The notes beneath the pieces were generated by a model that did not search any database, was not told the DNA's origin, and saw nothing but the letters and a program-made list of their open reading frames with translations. DNA of 64,000 nt from Gambelia wislizenii (lineage: Eukaryota > Chordata > Lepidosauria > Squamata > Crotaphytidae). A program made the position numbers and the translations under genes. The stretch is from positions 342,254,256-342,318,255 of the forward strand of contig JAUMIR010000003.1 of NCBI GenBank assembly GCA_030847615.1, written 5' to 3'. This document shows, one piece after another, positions 20,871 through 32,561 of this stretch; position 1 is the first letter of the stretch; each line of letters begins with the position of its first letter.

Positions 20871-22640
20871 TTGAATTCCAAAATGTTGAGCATCTATGGT
20901 GTATAGGAGTGCAGCCTCAGACTTTAAGGGACAGTGTTTATTAATGTCCATTCAGTCTCGGTGGAAAGTTGAATTGCGATGTGTACCATTTCCTCATTAC
21001 TGAGCATCCCACCTTGAAAATACCCTCACATTCCATATAATTCTTTGAACTGCAGAGTTTTTCTGCACATGTCTGCAGTACTTGTGCTTTTGTAAATACT
21101 TTAACTTTGGAAAATGTTAAATACAGTAAAGGAGTCCAGGAAAGATCAGAGGACAAATTGGATTTTTGTTTTGTTTTATGTTTTTTGAGATAGATGTTTT
21201 TCTCATTACAAACCATTGGAAAGAAAAAAAAAATGAAAACCATCCAATTTTCACAGGCTCAGGACATCTGAAATGAACCCAAGCACCACTAGTGTTTTCA
21301 ATCTTTCCCCCTCCCCAAATCTGACCTATTAATATGTAGCATTTCTTTGTGACTCTTTTATAGACATGATGTCATTGTTTCACCATGTTTTACTATTAGC
21401 CAGTGACACTGTTGCCAGACAGTATCATAATGCCATGATGTTATCAATGGAAAATGCTGCAGTGTTGTTGGAGGCAGGACAGAAATTTCACTCAAAGCAG
21501 GGGTTACAGTATAGAATTTTTTCTTCAGAAAGGTGTTGTTAATAAATCAATTTATTGACACAGTCAACAGACCTCATGATAAAACTATGCCTCAGTTAGC
21601 ATACATGATCAAAGTTCAAAAACATAGATCAAGTTATCTCCATTAATACTGAAAATGCAGACTAGAAAATGAATAGCAGCCAGGGATCTGGGGGCTTCTG
21701 GGAGTTGTAGTCCTAAAAGGTAACTTTTCTTAAACAAAAAAAAACTTTGCAAAAACATTTAACTATCTCACATTTTAGTCTGACCAAAAATCCAGCAATT
21801 ATAGCTCTAACAATCCCATTTACACCAGACCATATAATGCCATAGTTACTGCTAGCATTCTGAAAGTATAAGATGAGCCACCACAAGGAAAATTTCCCCA
21901 ACCTGGTGCCTACTAGATATGTTGGACTACAGCTCTCGCAGGGCCAACCAGAGGGACCAAGGAACAGAAATAATGGAAATTATAATGGAAATTGTAATGC
22001 AAACTATTAGAGGAGCTGCAGGTTATTCCCTCTCCAGATGCTGGAGGCTTGAAGAAGTATAGATGGATCTTTGAAAAGATAGTTGTGGGATATGATAGAG
22101 AAGGGCAGGGGAAAGTATGTCCTGTGGTATACATGCTTGTTTTAAAACCACTCAACACACCCCTGAAGAAGGCCAGTCAGTTTATGTACATCCTAAAATG
22201 CATTGGGGTTTTTTAAAGAATAAATTACGACCATAAAATAAACATGAGAAGACTAGTCTCCTTTTTCTGCTGAAAAATTAGGACAACAGAGGATTAATTG
22301 GGACTATCCCTGCCAAATCTGGACAGTTGGAGGGTACATGGTTTACTTTGTACTTGAAAAAAGGCTTGTGTCTAAAACAGCCCGGAGATGCCAAAAACAT
22401 GACAAAATTGCACACACATACCATGGCCCTAAGAAATGCAGTGGCCATTTTGGCAATAATTTTGAAACACTAAATAAATTTTGGGGTGTGGCAGGAGGGT
22501 TCTAGTCTCCAAGATTCCTTGAAAGGCCAGTGAGGCCCCACACCTTGAACAGTTACCCATCCTTGTCACAGAGAAACAGAAATGTATGTACAGTATATAT
22601 AATGCAAGGCATGCTGTAGGACCACTTATTAGTGTCATTT
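20871..22640. other. No recognisable gene; hAT fragment
   Basis: Bases 21890-21945 (TTTCCCCAACCTGGTGCCTA, GTTGGACTACAGCTCTC) are a partial hAT MITE. The remainder is AT-rich and unrecognised. The 81-codon minus-strand frame near 21913-22158 overlaps that repeat. Confidence 0.4.
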
Positions 22641-22702
22641 GATTGATGCTGTACTTGTGGGCGATTCATTCTGGTCTGTATGCAAGGGGGGATCTAACAC
22701 AA

Positions 22703-22775
22703 TTTCCAGTTGCAAAATGAGTTGTAAATCCACTTGTGCAGCCAGTTGTACAATTAGTCGCACAAGTAGTAGCAT
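22703..22775 (+). repeat. Degenerate 12-bp minisatellite
   Basis: Six diverged 12-base units can be read from CCAGTTGCAAAA through TGAGTTGTAAAT, CCACTTGTGCAG, CCAGTTGTACAA and TTAGTCGCACAA. In one frame they translate to a four-residue Ser-Cys-x-x periodicity. Because the units have drifted independently, a cysteine-rich peptide is a side effect rather than evidence of a gene. Confidence 0.55.
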
Positions 22776-22856
22776 GCCCAAGGACCACAAGAAAAAATGC
22801 ACTGCTTCTAACAAAACTAGGGGGAAAATAATGGAATTCTGCTACCATGGTCATCA

Positions 22857-23470
22857 GGCTTGTCTATATGAGGGGGGAAATTTGGATTGATGCACACTAA
22901 TGCCACTTCAAAGCAGCTTCAATTTGTCTTAACAGTTTTTTGGCAAGATTACTGTTCTAATGGGCATGCCTGTGACTCAAGATAGTGGGCATGAGTGAAT
23001 TACTCGGGTTTTTATTTACTTCGAGTTGCTGCCACTGAACAGTATTTTTTAAAAGCATATCTAAAACATGGAAGTGCAATATTCCACCTAAATATATAGA
23101 GGGAGGGGAAGCTGTTTCATCTCCTCAGCACATGATCACTATGGTGAAAATCCAACATGGTGGTTCTGGGCACTTACCTTGTTAGCAAGCTCCACCCCCT
23201 ACGCATGTCTGACCAATCAGCCTTCCAATTCTGCTCTTATCAGGAATGTGAATGAAAGTGAATCGGTTGTCCCAATGAGCAGGAATGCGCATCCCCCCCC
23301 CCCAGAGCTTTTTAAAAACTTTGGGGAAAGCTGCAAAGACTTTTCCTGCAGAGTTTTTGGTGGGTTTGTCCCCCCCTCCTTCCAAATACAGCAGATTGAT
23401 ATGGGATGCCATTCTGGCAAATCACATTCTCCTCGAATTCTATGAGGAGTATTTTTGCCGTAATGTTATG
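22857..23470 (-). mobile_element. TIR element, reverse copy, right end truncated
   Basis: Starts GGCTTGTCTATATGAGGGG and carries, in reverse order, the core of 15065-15746 (AGTGAATTACTCGGG, AAATCCAACATGGTGGTTCT, CTTGTTAGCAAGCTCC, TCTCCTCGAATTCTATGAGG). Similarity fades at about 23465, before the expected right terminal repeat. Open frames inside have no transposase features. Confidence 0.75.
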
Positions 23471-23479
23471 TTGGATTTC

Positions 23480-26400
23480 AGCTGTCATGTTAGAACCCAG
23501 GGTCATGCAGTGAAACTGAATGCCAGCAGTTTCAACATAAATGGTTAATTTATGGAACTCATCGCAAGAAGATAGGGCAATGAATGGGATTTCTTTCAAG
23601 GGGTACTAGTAAATTCAGAGAGTGGTTACTCACCACATGACAATATGAAACCATGTTCAGAAGCATTGTGCCACTGAGTGAATAATAACAGTTGCTGTGA
23701 AGGACAGCAAGATAGAGCTATTTTTTTATACCCTACCTGTAAACTTCTTAGAGGCTTCTGGTTGACCAGTAATGGAAGCATGATGTTCTACCAATAAATT
23801 CAACCTAGTAGGGCTTTTCTTTTGGTCCATCTCCATAGCTTCCTTTTCCTAAAGCAACCTCAGGATTAGACAAACGAGAATGTGACTTCATATGCAGCTC
23901 CACCAGCAGAAATTACATATAGTGAGAATGCATGATAGTTGCATGTTCCCCAGACTCCACAAATCATGGTGAGAAAGAGACACAGATGGCATACCAGACG
24001 TCTGGCTTGTGCTACTGCACTGCACGTCACCCTCAAAAGCATGTGTCAAGTAAAGGGCAGGAGTTCACCTTGAGCAGATCTTTCCGACTTCACCTGGGGG
24101 ATATTATTGTTTGTAAGACTCCGAATCCTTTCTCAAATACCGCTAGCGTAGCTGAAGGAAATGCACCAAATGCCAACCTCATCTCTGCAGAACTAATGGC
24201 TAGCAGAAGTTAGCTGAGTGTATGACATAAAGAGAATGAACTTTGCTTTATCCATCCTTGGAATTCCAATTAAAACAAGACATCTTACTTCCTCTTAAGG
24301 GAAACTAGAGAGGGAGCCAATACACTTTATACATATAGTGATAGATGACATTGAGTAAAATGTGGAAAACATAGAACAAAATTACAAGAAATGTTATTCA
24401 ACGAAACATGTTTTCATACAGCAGAAAAATCTCATATACAAAACCTTCAATTACTTATTATTAACTCAAGTTAGTTCTGGTATATGAAAGAGACAAAAGG
24501 CTTGAATGGAGTAGGGGGAATATTTTTTTTAATGACATTTAAAAACATGTGTTAAACCAATAGAACACAGAGGTTTTCCAGTGTTTCCATTTCTAAAATA
24601 AATGTAGATGTATAAAACTGATGTCAAGTGCTTGAGTAGATTACTTATATCTTCTGCAAATAGATTTCACCCAGAGCCAGAGTAAACAGGCAAGACAGAA
24701 GTAAAGGCCCAAACTAGAGCCATGTTTATTAGCCACTGTTTCTGTGAGATGTCTTGTGGTCACTATCTGGGCAGAAGATTAAGTGCTGGAAGGAACCATC
24801 AACTGACTCTTGAGTGGAAAACCACTTTTGGGGAGGGGGGGATGGATTTCCATCCCCACCCCATAGCATTCCACATGCCTGATAACATATAGGGACTTGG
24901 TCACTGAAAACTTCAGTCTGAGACTCAGCATTAAATTTTTTAAAAGTCCCATGGAGAAGAAGAAGGGAAGTACCTTCAGCTGACATTTCCTGGTTGAGTT
25001 CTGAGCTCAGGTTCTTAATTGGGAGTAAAGAATCCCTGCTGTTATCTCAGGTCACTGTAAATTTGGGCAAACTTGCTCCCGTCCTGAGTTAGAGGAATTT
25101 TTGTTGCGTTCGACAAATTAAACACAAAAGACTCAAGGCATCTTACTGGTAAAATATATAAAAGTTTATACATGATACAAAGAAGGACCTCCCACAAAAG
25201 AAGAAATGCCAGGAACGAGTCATTACTACTATAGGGGGAAAAAAAAAACATTTTTCTCCTTTCCTTCCAAGTGCTGAGTCACTCTCTTTTCAGGTCTCAC
25301 AACTCTCATTGGTGAAACAGAAGAACACCAACATTGATCTGACAGTAGGCTCTACAACCTTGAGCAGGAATTCTGAAGACTATAACCAGTCACCATGATG
25401 ATACCTTCAATCATCTTCCCTATTATTGTGATTTTTTGGGGGGGGGCATTGCCCTACTAATGAGTCATGAACCTAAATTCAGTTGCACACAACTCACGAT
25501 GTACAAGGTAATACATATACAAGCTACTGAGAGACCATAATTTTTATTTGGTTTCCCAGCATTCCGAATCAAACTCCCAGAATCCCCCAGCCAGCATCCC
25601 CCACATGGACAGCAGCTTCATGGTTGTGAGATTCTGGGAGTTCAAAAAAAGTAGTTTTTCCACATTTTGGCCTCTTCTACTCATGTTAACTCTTTGTACA
25701 TTTGGGAATCATGAAAGATCAAAAATAAATAATTATATTTTTAAAAGCATACAAAAATGTATACGGTACATTTAGAAATGTGTACAACAAAATGGCATTT
25801 AAGTGAAATAGTACAGATCAAAAAAGTGCATATCATTTTTAAAATGTGAACAAATAAGTTTTATTCAAATTAGAAATCACTTTTTAAAATTGTACATTTG
25901 AATTGTGCAGAAAATGCATAAATTAAAAGTGCATTGCAAAAATGATAATTTACAAAAACAAGCACAAATATATAGACTTTTTGTGCAGAATTAAAATAAT
26001 AATAATAATTTGTGATCTGATGCAGAATTGCAGATGGATTAAACGCTGGAAACATGAGTGTCAAAGGGCAGGTTCACCCATTTTTGCTTCAAAATTATTA
26101 TATAAATCTTTGTTTTATCTCTCTCCTTTTTTATATATAAGCAAGAAAATAAACCACATACTCTCCTCACCTGCAAGATGAAAAGATATTTCCAGGCCTT
26201 TTTCACTGGAAGTTCTTGCATCTGGAAGAACGACATTTGCACAAAACTGCAAAAATTACAGCAACTGCAATAGTTAACTGCATAAAACTTTACTCTTTTC
26301 CACCTATCACTTTTACCATTTCACAAAGTGTTTCCATCAAGCACATATTCCATCAGTCCGCAAGTTCTTCTGGGCTTGCTGTGTGTTTGTGCTCTGGTTT

Positions 26401-26960
26401 GGGAATGGAAAAGATGGTTGTTTTGTGCAAAGAACTTTTTATTTTGTATGCAAATGTCAGAAACTTCTCAAAAAGTAAAGCACTCCTTATCTCAGTCTTC
26501 AGCTGGAGGTGAGAATTCACACGGGGGCTGGCAATTGCTTCACAGAATGTTCTGTCATTTTGATACCACCTCAGTTGCTGAAAATTATATTTAAAAAAAT
26601 AATAATAATTTTCACAGCCCTACTTCTCAATCACACAGGAAGCGTATACAAGTGGAACTAACTGTTCAACCTCCGTCTTTCCATCTTGGGAGAGGTGAAG
26701 AAAACAGAGAAGTTTTCATTCTCCCATGCATGATTTTAATCATAAAGAGATTAGAATAGGCAAATAGAGTTTCTGATCATTAACAACCTGCCATGATGAC
26801 AATGATGATGCTGACGATGATAATAACTCCAGTTTCACAGTGTACCATGTGTTATTGAGTGGGGTTTTGGCCCATCCATGATTCAGTTTCTATCCAAGAA
26901 TCTAGGAATCCATGAAGCATCATTGGCTTTTAATGTGGCATGTTCCAATTAGTATCACTG
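23480..26960. other. 3.5-kb stretch without recognisable gene
   Basis: AT-rich sequence with short open frames (up to 98 codons) and no domain I recognise. A palindromic CTCCCAGAATCCCCCAGCC / GATTCTGGGAGTTC pair near 25575-25650 looks like a MITE relic. A GATGATG run lies near 26790-26825. Confidence 0.4.
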
Positions 26961-26969
26961 AAGTGTATA

Positions 26970-27564
26970 GGACTTTATCAGACGAGGAAAAAAGGTGCCA
27001 AAACGACGTGATAATGACATTACGGGTTGTCATTATTGGACAATATCATTCTTCTCCCATGGCCAGTCTGCCAATTAGCCTGTAATAGGGCGCCACTTTC
27101 AATTGATAGCTTAAGCTGTCAATAGATCAGCAGTGGCGGCTTTTTACTAGCATTGCCGGTGTGTGAAACCTCTGGCCCTTTAAATCTCGTCGCTGCAGAG
27201 TAAATGGCTGGATGGGGCACTACACTTCTGGGTGAGATCATGACATCCAGGTAAGTGATGAACTTCTAATGACCCTCCCTGGATTACTTGGAAGTTTTAA
27301 AGTGTGTTTAGATGCTTAGTGTAACTTAAAATGTTTTATTTTTATGTTTTATTTTTGAATTTCCTGCACAATCAACACTCACGGGAATCCGCGGGATTTC
27401 AGAAGAGGAAGTGAACAGAGCTCCATTCACTTCTTTTCATTGGCAGGGAAGACATTGATGGGGAGAGAAGGTAGGTGCAGTGGGGAACGTTCTTTTCCGG
27501 CATAGAAATGGTTTTTTTCTATGCCATCAAAAGAACATTTAAAGGGGCTCATCTGATAAAGTCC
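26970..27564 (+). mobile_element. 595-bp TIR element (GGACTTTATCAGAC family)
   Basis: The left end GGACTTTATCAGACGAGG and right end reversed GGACTTTATCAGATGAGC are inverted repeats. The flanks are ATA and TAT, so the 3-bp duplication is not exact here. The core is colinear with 41561-42133 and 45886-46462 and, reversed, with 33928-34485 and 56527-57291. Two donor-like motifs are present: CATCCAGGTAAGTG near 27245-27258 and GAAGGTAGGTG near 27468. A GAAGTGAACAGAGCTCC inverted block lies between them. No transposase is readable. Confidence 0.83.
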
Positions 27565-27577
27565 TATGTGTGGTGGT

Positions 27578-28060
27578 GGTCTTTACTTGTGTCCCACCTC
27601 CTCCACCACCCCAAAATTGGTCTCAAGGGAACTTACAAATCAAAACAAATACAATAGAGATAATACATACAGACGATTAACATTAAAAACAATTAAAATG
27701 TCGATTTAAAAGCAAAAACAGTAAAACATCCTTTCTTTAAAACATTAGGTTCTTGACAGGTTCTAGAATATTTTTTTAAAGGACTTCGCCTCCTAATATA
27801 CACGAGTACCTTGCTTGTGGGGGCAATTAGCTAACACACATTGGAAACTGCTTAATGCAGTGTAGATGTGTAAATTGCTATTGCTTAAAACAATTTGTTA
27901 TCAATTTGCAGCCGCTCTGATAGCCTTGTGGCTGAAGAGCAGGGTATAAATAAATAAATAAATAAATAAAGGAAAGCAAGCAAGGAAGGGGCCATTCTAG
28001 CCTCCGTAGGAAGGAAGTTCAAGAATTTCAGATGACAGATGATCAGAGGAAAACAATTTT
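27578..28060 (-). mobile_element. L2-like LINE 3' end (minus strand), split
   Basis: The plus strand begins GTCCCACCTCCTCCACCACC and TTGGTCTCAAGGGAACTTAC, the reverse of an L2-type 3' end. After an interruption at 27833-27970 the reverse complement reads FLPTEARMAPSLLAF, the sequence that follows the L2 'LWNSLP' motif. No intact frame. Confidence 0.65.
27833..27970 (+). repeat. Short retroposon tail, copy 2
   Basis: Same 5' start and same body as 1903-2040, with an extra short block (TATCAATTTGC) before GCCGCTCTGATAGCC and a tail of TAAA repeats. It interrupts the minus-strand L2 fragment. Confidence 0.65.
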
Positions 28061-28263
28061 TAAACATCAGACAAGTTAATGTGGGAGAAGGCAGTTCAAG
28101 TATGAAAGGAAGACTATAGATAAGTGAGTGAATTACCAACTTCATAACTTTTCAGTTACTTTGAAATTAACTACATTGGTGTAAATAGATTGATTTCTGT
28201 AAATGTATGCACCAAAACAAACATGAGGATAGCTCATTAATTATTCAAAAGTGCAGACTATTA

Positions 28264-29954
28264 CCGTATATACTTGTGCATTAGTCAGAAAAGTGAAGGA
28301 GTAATGGGGTGGGAGTGCTGGTCCCTCTACCAGCCTGCACCACAGGATGAAAACCACCATCCCCACATTGCCATAGGCAAATCTGTGCTTAAATCCATTC
28401 AGCAGTTCACCTACCTGGGAAGCATCATCTCCTCAGATGCTAAGATTGACAAAGAGATCGATCACAGATTAGCAAAGGCATATAGCGCATTTGGAAGACT
28501 TTACAAAAGAGTCTGGAGTAATAACCACCTGAGGCAAAGGACAAAAATCAGTGTGTATAGAGCCATTGTACTGTCTATTCTCCTTTACGGGTCTGAAACA
28601 TGGGTCTCCTATTGCCAACACTTACGACTCCTCGAACGCTTTCATCAGCGCTGTATAAGCACAATCCTAAATACACACTGGACTGACTGGTGAACTCGCC
28701 ATGGGTCAGCATAAGAGGGGCACTCCAAAAAGCGATACAAGGACCCCCTGAAACAACATCTCAAGCTCGGCCAAATTGATAACCAACAATGGTCCGCCCT
28801 GGCCTCACATCGGGAGGCATGGAGACGCACTATCCACAATGCTACAGCCTTATTTGAGAGCTCACACCGAACAAGTCTTGAAGAGAAATGACAACGCAGA
28901 AAGAATCACAACCTGGAAATATCACCCAAGGAGAACTTCTGCTGTGCTTTCTGCAACCACACATGTTTATCTCAGATTGGCCTTTTCAGTCATCAGCGCG
29001 CTTGCAGAAAGCGCAGGATGATTCCTTCCTGAATCTTCGTTTGCAAAGAAAAGCCAGACAAAGCCAGAAAAAAATTGACCAAAAAATTGACCCAAAAAAC
29101 CTGGATCGACTTAGCCATCGGTCAATGCTAGAAACAGATGATGCCAATGCCAGCTGGATGAGCTCTGTGCTCCCTGGCATTTTGGGCACTTGAGATGGAA
29201 TGGAGTGGTGGTGGCCATTTTTAGTAGCCTTACAAGGGTTTCCAGTTGCTCTGCAAAACTTGCAAGTATTGGCAGTCTCTCTGCAAGCTTTGTGAGCATG
29301 GCTTATACAATAAGCCCTTATTTAAAATGGCCACCACTGCTTCTCTCCCACTTAAGCACACAAAATGGCAGGCATGCTGCCTTCTTTGGGATCCACCATG
29401 TTGCTGCTGAATGATGCTTAGGCCAAAAAAGATGCTGGGGAATGAGGGAGGGCTGCCTTTCCCCTCTCCAGTTTGGGCAGGGAAGGGGAAATGGTGTGGG
29501 AGTGCTGGTCCCAGGCCCCACGATGCTAAGAGAGGCTTCTCACCTCTGCCTCTTGTTACTGCCTTCACGCCATTTCTCTAATAGAGGCAGCTTGCTTTTC
29601 TTGCTCTTCTCCTCCTCCATTTATTTTTTCAGGCCACGATCTCAGTCTTTTTCCTCATTTATATTCATTTCCCTATCTGTGCCTACATAGATGTAGACAT
29701 TGTGAGATCAACAATGTAAATTTACACCACCCCAATTGGAACCCCTCAAATAAACAGATCCTCTCCTTCTCTTTAGATCTTCCTAAATATGTTCACTCTA
29801 TGTATTTTTAAAAGGAGAGAAAAAGATTTCTTTGTTACATCCCCCTAAGTTGTACCCTTGACTTACCCAAAGATCATAGGAGGAGCCATAATTTTGGCCC
29901 CCAAACCTGCCTTCGATTTATGCATGAGGTTGACTTATAAATAAGTATATACAG
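28264..29954. mobile_element. TA-flanked TIR element holding a LINE
   Basis: The left end CCGTATATACTTGTGCATTA and the right end reversed CTGTATATACTTATTTATAA share an 11-12 base terminal repeat. TA borders both sides (28262-28263, 29955-29956), as in Tc1/mariner-type elements. Subterminal AGTCAACCTCATGCATAAAT-type sequence follows at the right end. The LINE copy C (28326-29062) sits inside. Several overlapping open frames at 29100-29570 lack any recognisable domain. Confidence 0.65.
28326..29062 (+). mobile_element. LINE ORF2 3' end, copy C, with internal deletion
   Basis: The plus-strand frame at 28326-28690 reads LYQPAPQDENHHPHIAIGK, FTYLGSIISSDAKIDKEIDH, LAKAYSAFGRLYKRVWSN, ISVYRAIVLSILLYGSETW and LLERFHQRCISTILNTHWTD. 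It then jumps to GELA/KRGAP-equivalent sequence (CATGGGTCAGCATAAGAGGG). About 135 bp present in copy B (the NVAVLEQAGI to RMEDHRLPK section) are missing, joined at GACTGACT/GGTGAACTCGC. The 3' end is CCTTCCTGAATCTTCGTTTG plus an AAAGCCAGA tail. Same family as copies A and B; inactive. Confidence 0.85.
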
Positions 29955-30069
29955 TAATTATAACCCAAGATATTCTGTCTTGTATGCTGATAAAGGTACA
30001 ATTAAAACATAACAATCTAGGTCTCATACATTCTGATCTGATGTTGGATTAATATCCTGATCACAGAGG

Positions 30070-31401
30070 GATCTTGAAACCATAGCATACGATACGATAG
30101 ATCATAGCATCCTCTTGGATCACCTGAGAGGGTTAGGAATCGGAGGCACTGCGCTCCAGTGGTTCTGGTCCTTCCTCTCGGGCAGGTCCCAGAGGGTGTT
30201 GCTCGGGGACAGTTGCTCCAGCAGAAAGGAGCTTACTTGTGGCATTCCGCAGGGTGCCATCCTGTCCCCGATGCTGTTTAACATCTATATGAAGCCACTG
30301 GGGGAGATTATTCGGAGTTATGGGGCTGGGTGTTATCAGTATGCTGATGACACCCAGATCTATTTCTCCTTGCCCCGATCGTCGGCCTCGGATTCCGATG
30401 GCGTCTCTCCTCTTAATGACTGTCTTAAAGCAGTAATGGGCTGGATGAGGAAAAACAGATTGAGATTAAATCCGGACAAAACGGAGGTGCTCACGGTAGC
30501 GGCCCCAAAACCAGGAGTTGGGTTGCAACCTCCACTCCTGGACGGGGTCACGCTCTCCGTTAAGGACTGTGTTCGCAGTCTGGGGGTGCTCCTTGATTCA
30601 TCGCTTCAGATGACGTGTCAGGTGAATGCGACAGTCAGGAGCACCTGTTATCAGCTTCGGCTGATACACCAACTGCGCCATTTCCTGGAAGTAAAGGACC
30701 TCAAGACTGTGGTGCATGCACTGGTAACCTCTCGTCTAGATTTCTGCAATGCACTCTACATGGGGCTGCCCTCATGCTTGGTCCGGAAACTTCAGTTGGT
30801 ACAAAATATGGCAGCCAGAGTGGTCTCGGGAACATCTCGGAGAGACCATATAACTCCAGTGTTAAGATCTCTCCACTCAGTTTCTGGGCGCAGTATAAGG
30901 TGTTGGTTATTACCTTTAAGGCCCTAAATGGCTTGGGTCCAACTTATCTCCGGAACTGCCTCCTCCCATACAATCCTCCCCACGCACTCCGGTCCTCTGG
31001 GAGGAATTTGCTTCAGCGACAAAAATCTAGGCTGTCTGCAACCTCCCAGAGGGCCTTTTCCATAATCGCCCCAAAATTGTGGAATGACCTGCCGAACAAG
31101 ATCCGTCAGATGACAAGCCTAAGTAGCTTTTAAAAAGCACTAAAGACGGATCTCTTTCGGCAGGCCTTTCCAAGTTAGATCCCGGTCTCAGGGGATCCTG
31201 GCTTCTTTTAGTCCGCTGGCTATTTATTGTATTTATTGTTTTTAAAGGTGATTTTAGACCGTTGATTTTAATTTACATTTGTTTAATATTTTTTTATGGG
31301 GGAGGGTGGGGGTGGGGGTGTTTAGGGATTTTTATCTGTATTGTATTTTAATTTTTGTAAGTGCCCCGATTGTTTTAACAGAGGGGTGGGGTATAAATAA
31401 A

Positions 31402-31435
<34 letters not shown>
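30070..31435 (+). mobile_element. L2 LINE: reverse transcriptase and 3' end
   Basis: The best-preserved coding remnant. From about 30085 the frame reads AYDTIDHSILLDHLRGLG, then FWSFLSGRSQRVLLGD, CGIPQGAILSPMLFNIYM, GCYQYADDTQIYFSL (the YADD catalytic motif with both aspartates), MGWMRKNRLRLNPDKTEVLT and LGVLLDSSLQM. Thumb and connection segments follow (VHALVTSRLDFCNALYMGLP, LQLVQNMAARVVSGTSRRDH). A frameshift near 30860 moves to the next frame, which supplies LNGLGPTYLRNCLLPY, PHALRSSGRNLL and IIAPKLWNDLPNKIRQM up to a stop near 31132. The spacing of these motifs is that of L2-clade ORF2. The N-terminal endonuclease is missing (5' truncation), and the frame is broken, so it is dead. The 3' UTR ends GGGGTGGGGTATAAATAAAT plus (ATT)n. 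Confidence 0.93.
31402..31434. repeat. (ATT)n microsatellite at the L2 3' terminus
   Basis: About ten TTA units directly at the end of the L2 element, as expected for the terminal repeats of this clade. Confidence 0.93.
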
Positions 31436-31439
<4 letters not shown>

Positions 31440-31492
31440 GCTGGGTTAAATGACTATAGGAAACTGTGGTTTAAGAAACCAAGGACTTGTCT

Positions 31493-32558
31493 ACACTGGC
31501 AAAATATGCAGGTTCACCCCAAATCTGGTGCTGGCAGTCCAGAAGATATACAGTTATTTCTGGGGAAGAACCACTGTTTCTTGCCCTTAACCCAACTTTG
31601 TTCTGAACTAAGCAAAGTTGGGGGGAAACTGTTGGGTTTTTTAAATATTTGAGATCTGATGATCTCAATAGCAGAGGTAAAACTGCACTTAGCAGAAGTT
31701 AGAACAGATAAACCATCCACCTCTCCCTCACACAATATCTTGCTGAGAAATAAAACAAGCGCCATCTTCTTTAAAAAGTATAAAAGTAGATTACTTACAA
31801 ACTAGCATGTGCATAATTCAATACACAGGTTCAGCATCTTCAGGAAGGTAGGAGAAAGAAAAAGTCTACATGCTGTTAAGAAATCAGAAGCATCTCACCC
31901 AGAGAGCTCCTTCAAACCTACGTGCTTCATGGAGAGAGGGCAGATAGAAAAAGTGTAGTTGGGTTGGGGCTTGGTTGGAGAACAAAAGGTGCCTACATGA
32001 CCAGGAAGAGAAGAGGTATGTAAACAAGCAACAGGAAATCAGCCGTAAACGTTCTTTGCATAATCTCCTTTCAAAGAACTTGCACTTCAACTACCATAAA
32101 GTTCAGAGTTCATGCATGCGAAAAGTTGTTATCTCAACAAAACCTCTGTGGTTTCCCAGAAACTCCAAAGTTACCTCATGTTCTTCTGAGGTATGGACAG
32201 CTGGATCAGGTTTGATTTGGCCCGATCCAGTTGTCCACATGCAAACACAACTCCATCTCCCTTACCCTGCACTGAGCAGCACAAGGAAGGAGATGGATCT
32301 CTGTTGGAGCCGCCATTGCCACTGCCACCTCACTGGCCAAGCAGCTCCCTGCAAGATCCTGGCTGGGGGTGTCACCTCTGCTGAGGTCAGAACGGGGTGC
32401 CCGTGCAATCAACAAGGAGGAGGTACAGCAATGTGGTGTCAGCTCAGCTGGCCCATATGGACAACAATGGCCATCGCACTGGATTCAGTCCTGTGCGTGT
32501 GGCCACCAACATGGGTGATCTGAGGCCCTGGATTTAATTTGCCAGTGTAAATGGGCCC
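31493..32558. mobile_element. 1,066-bp TIR element, TSD CAA
   Basis: The left end is GGACTTGTCTACACTGGCAA; the right end reversed is GGGCCCATTTACACTGGCAA. CAA flanks both ends (31490-31492, 32559-32561). The interior is GC-richer on the right side and holds a 182-codon open frame on the plus strand (31975-32523) with no recognisable transposase domain, so the element is called non-autonomous. Longest intact member of the 3-bp-TSD group here. Confidence 0.75.
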
Positions 32559-32561
32559 CAA

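Noticed and set aside
30115..31133. 270- and 172-codon open frames as host genes
   Set aside because: Together they form one L2 reverse transcriptase broken by a frameshift, ending in an L2 3' UTR.
31975..32523. 182-codon open frame as a transposase
   Set aside because: No DDE/D-type motif, no DNA-binding domain and low-complexity translation; length alone is weak evidence in GC-richer DNA.
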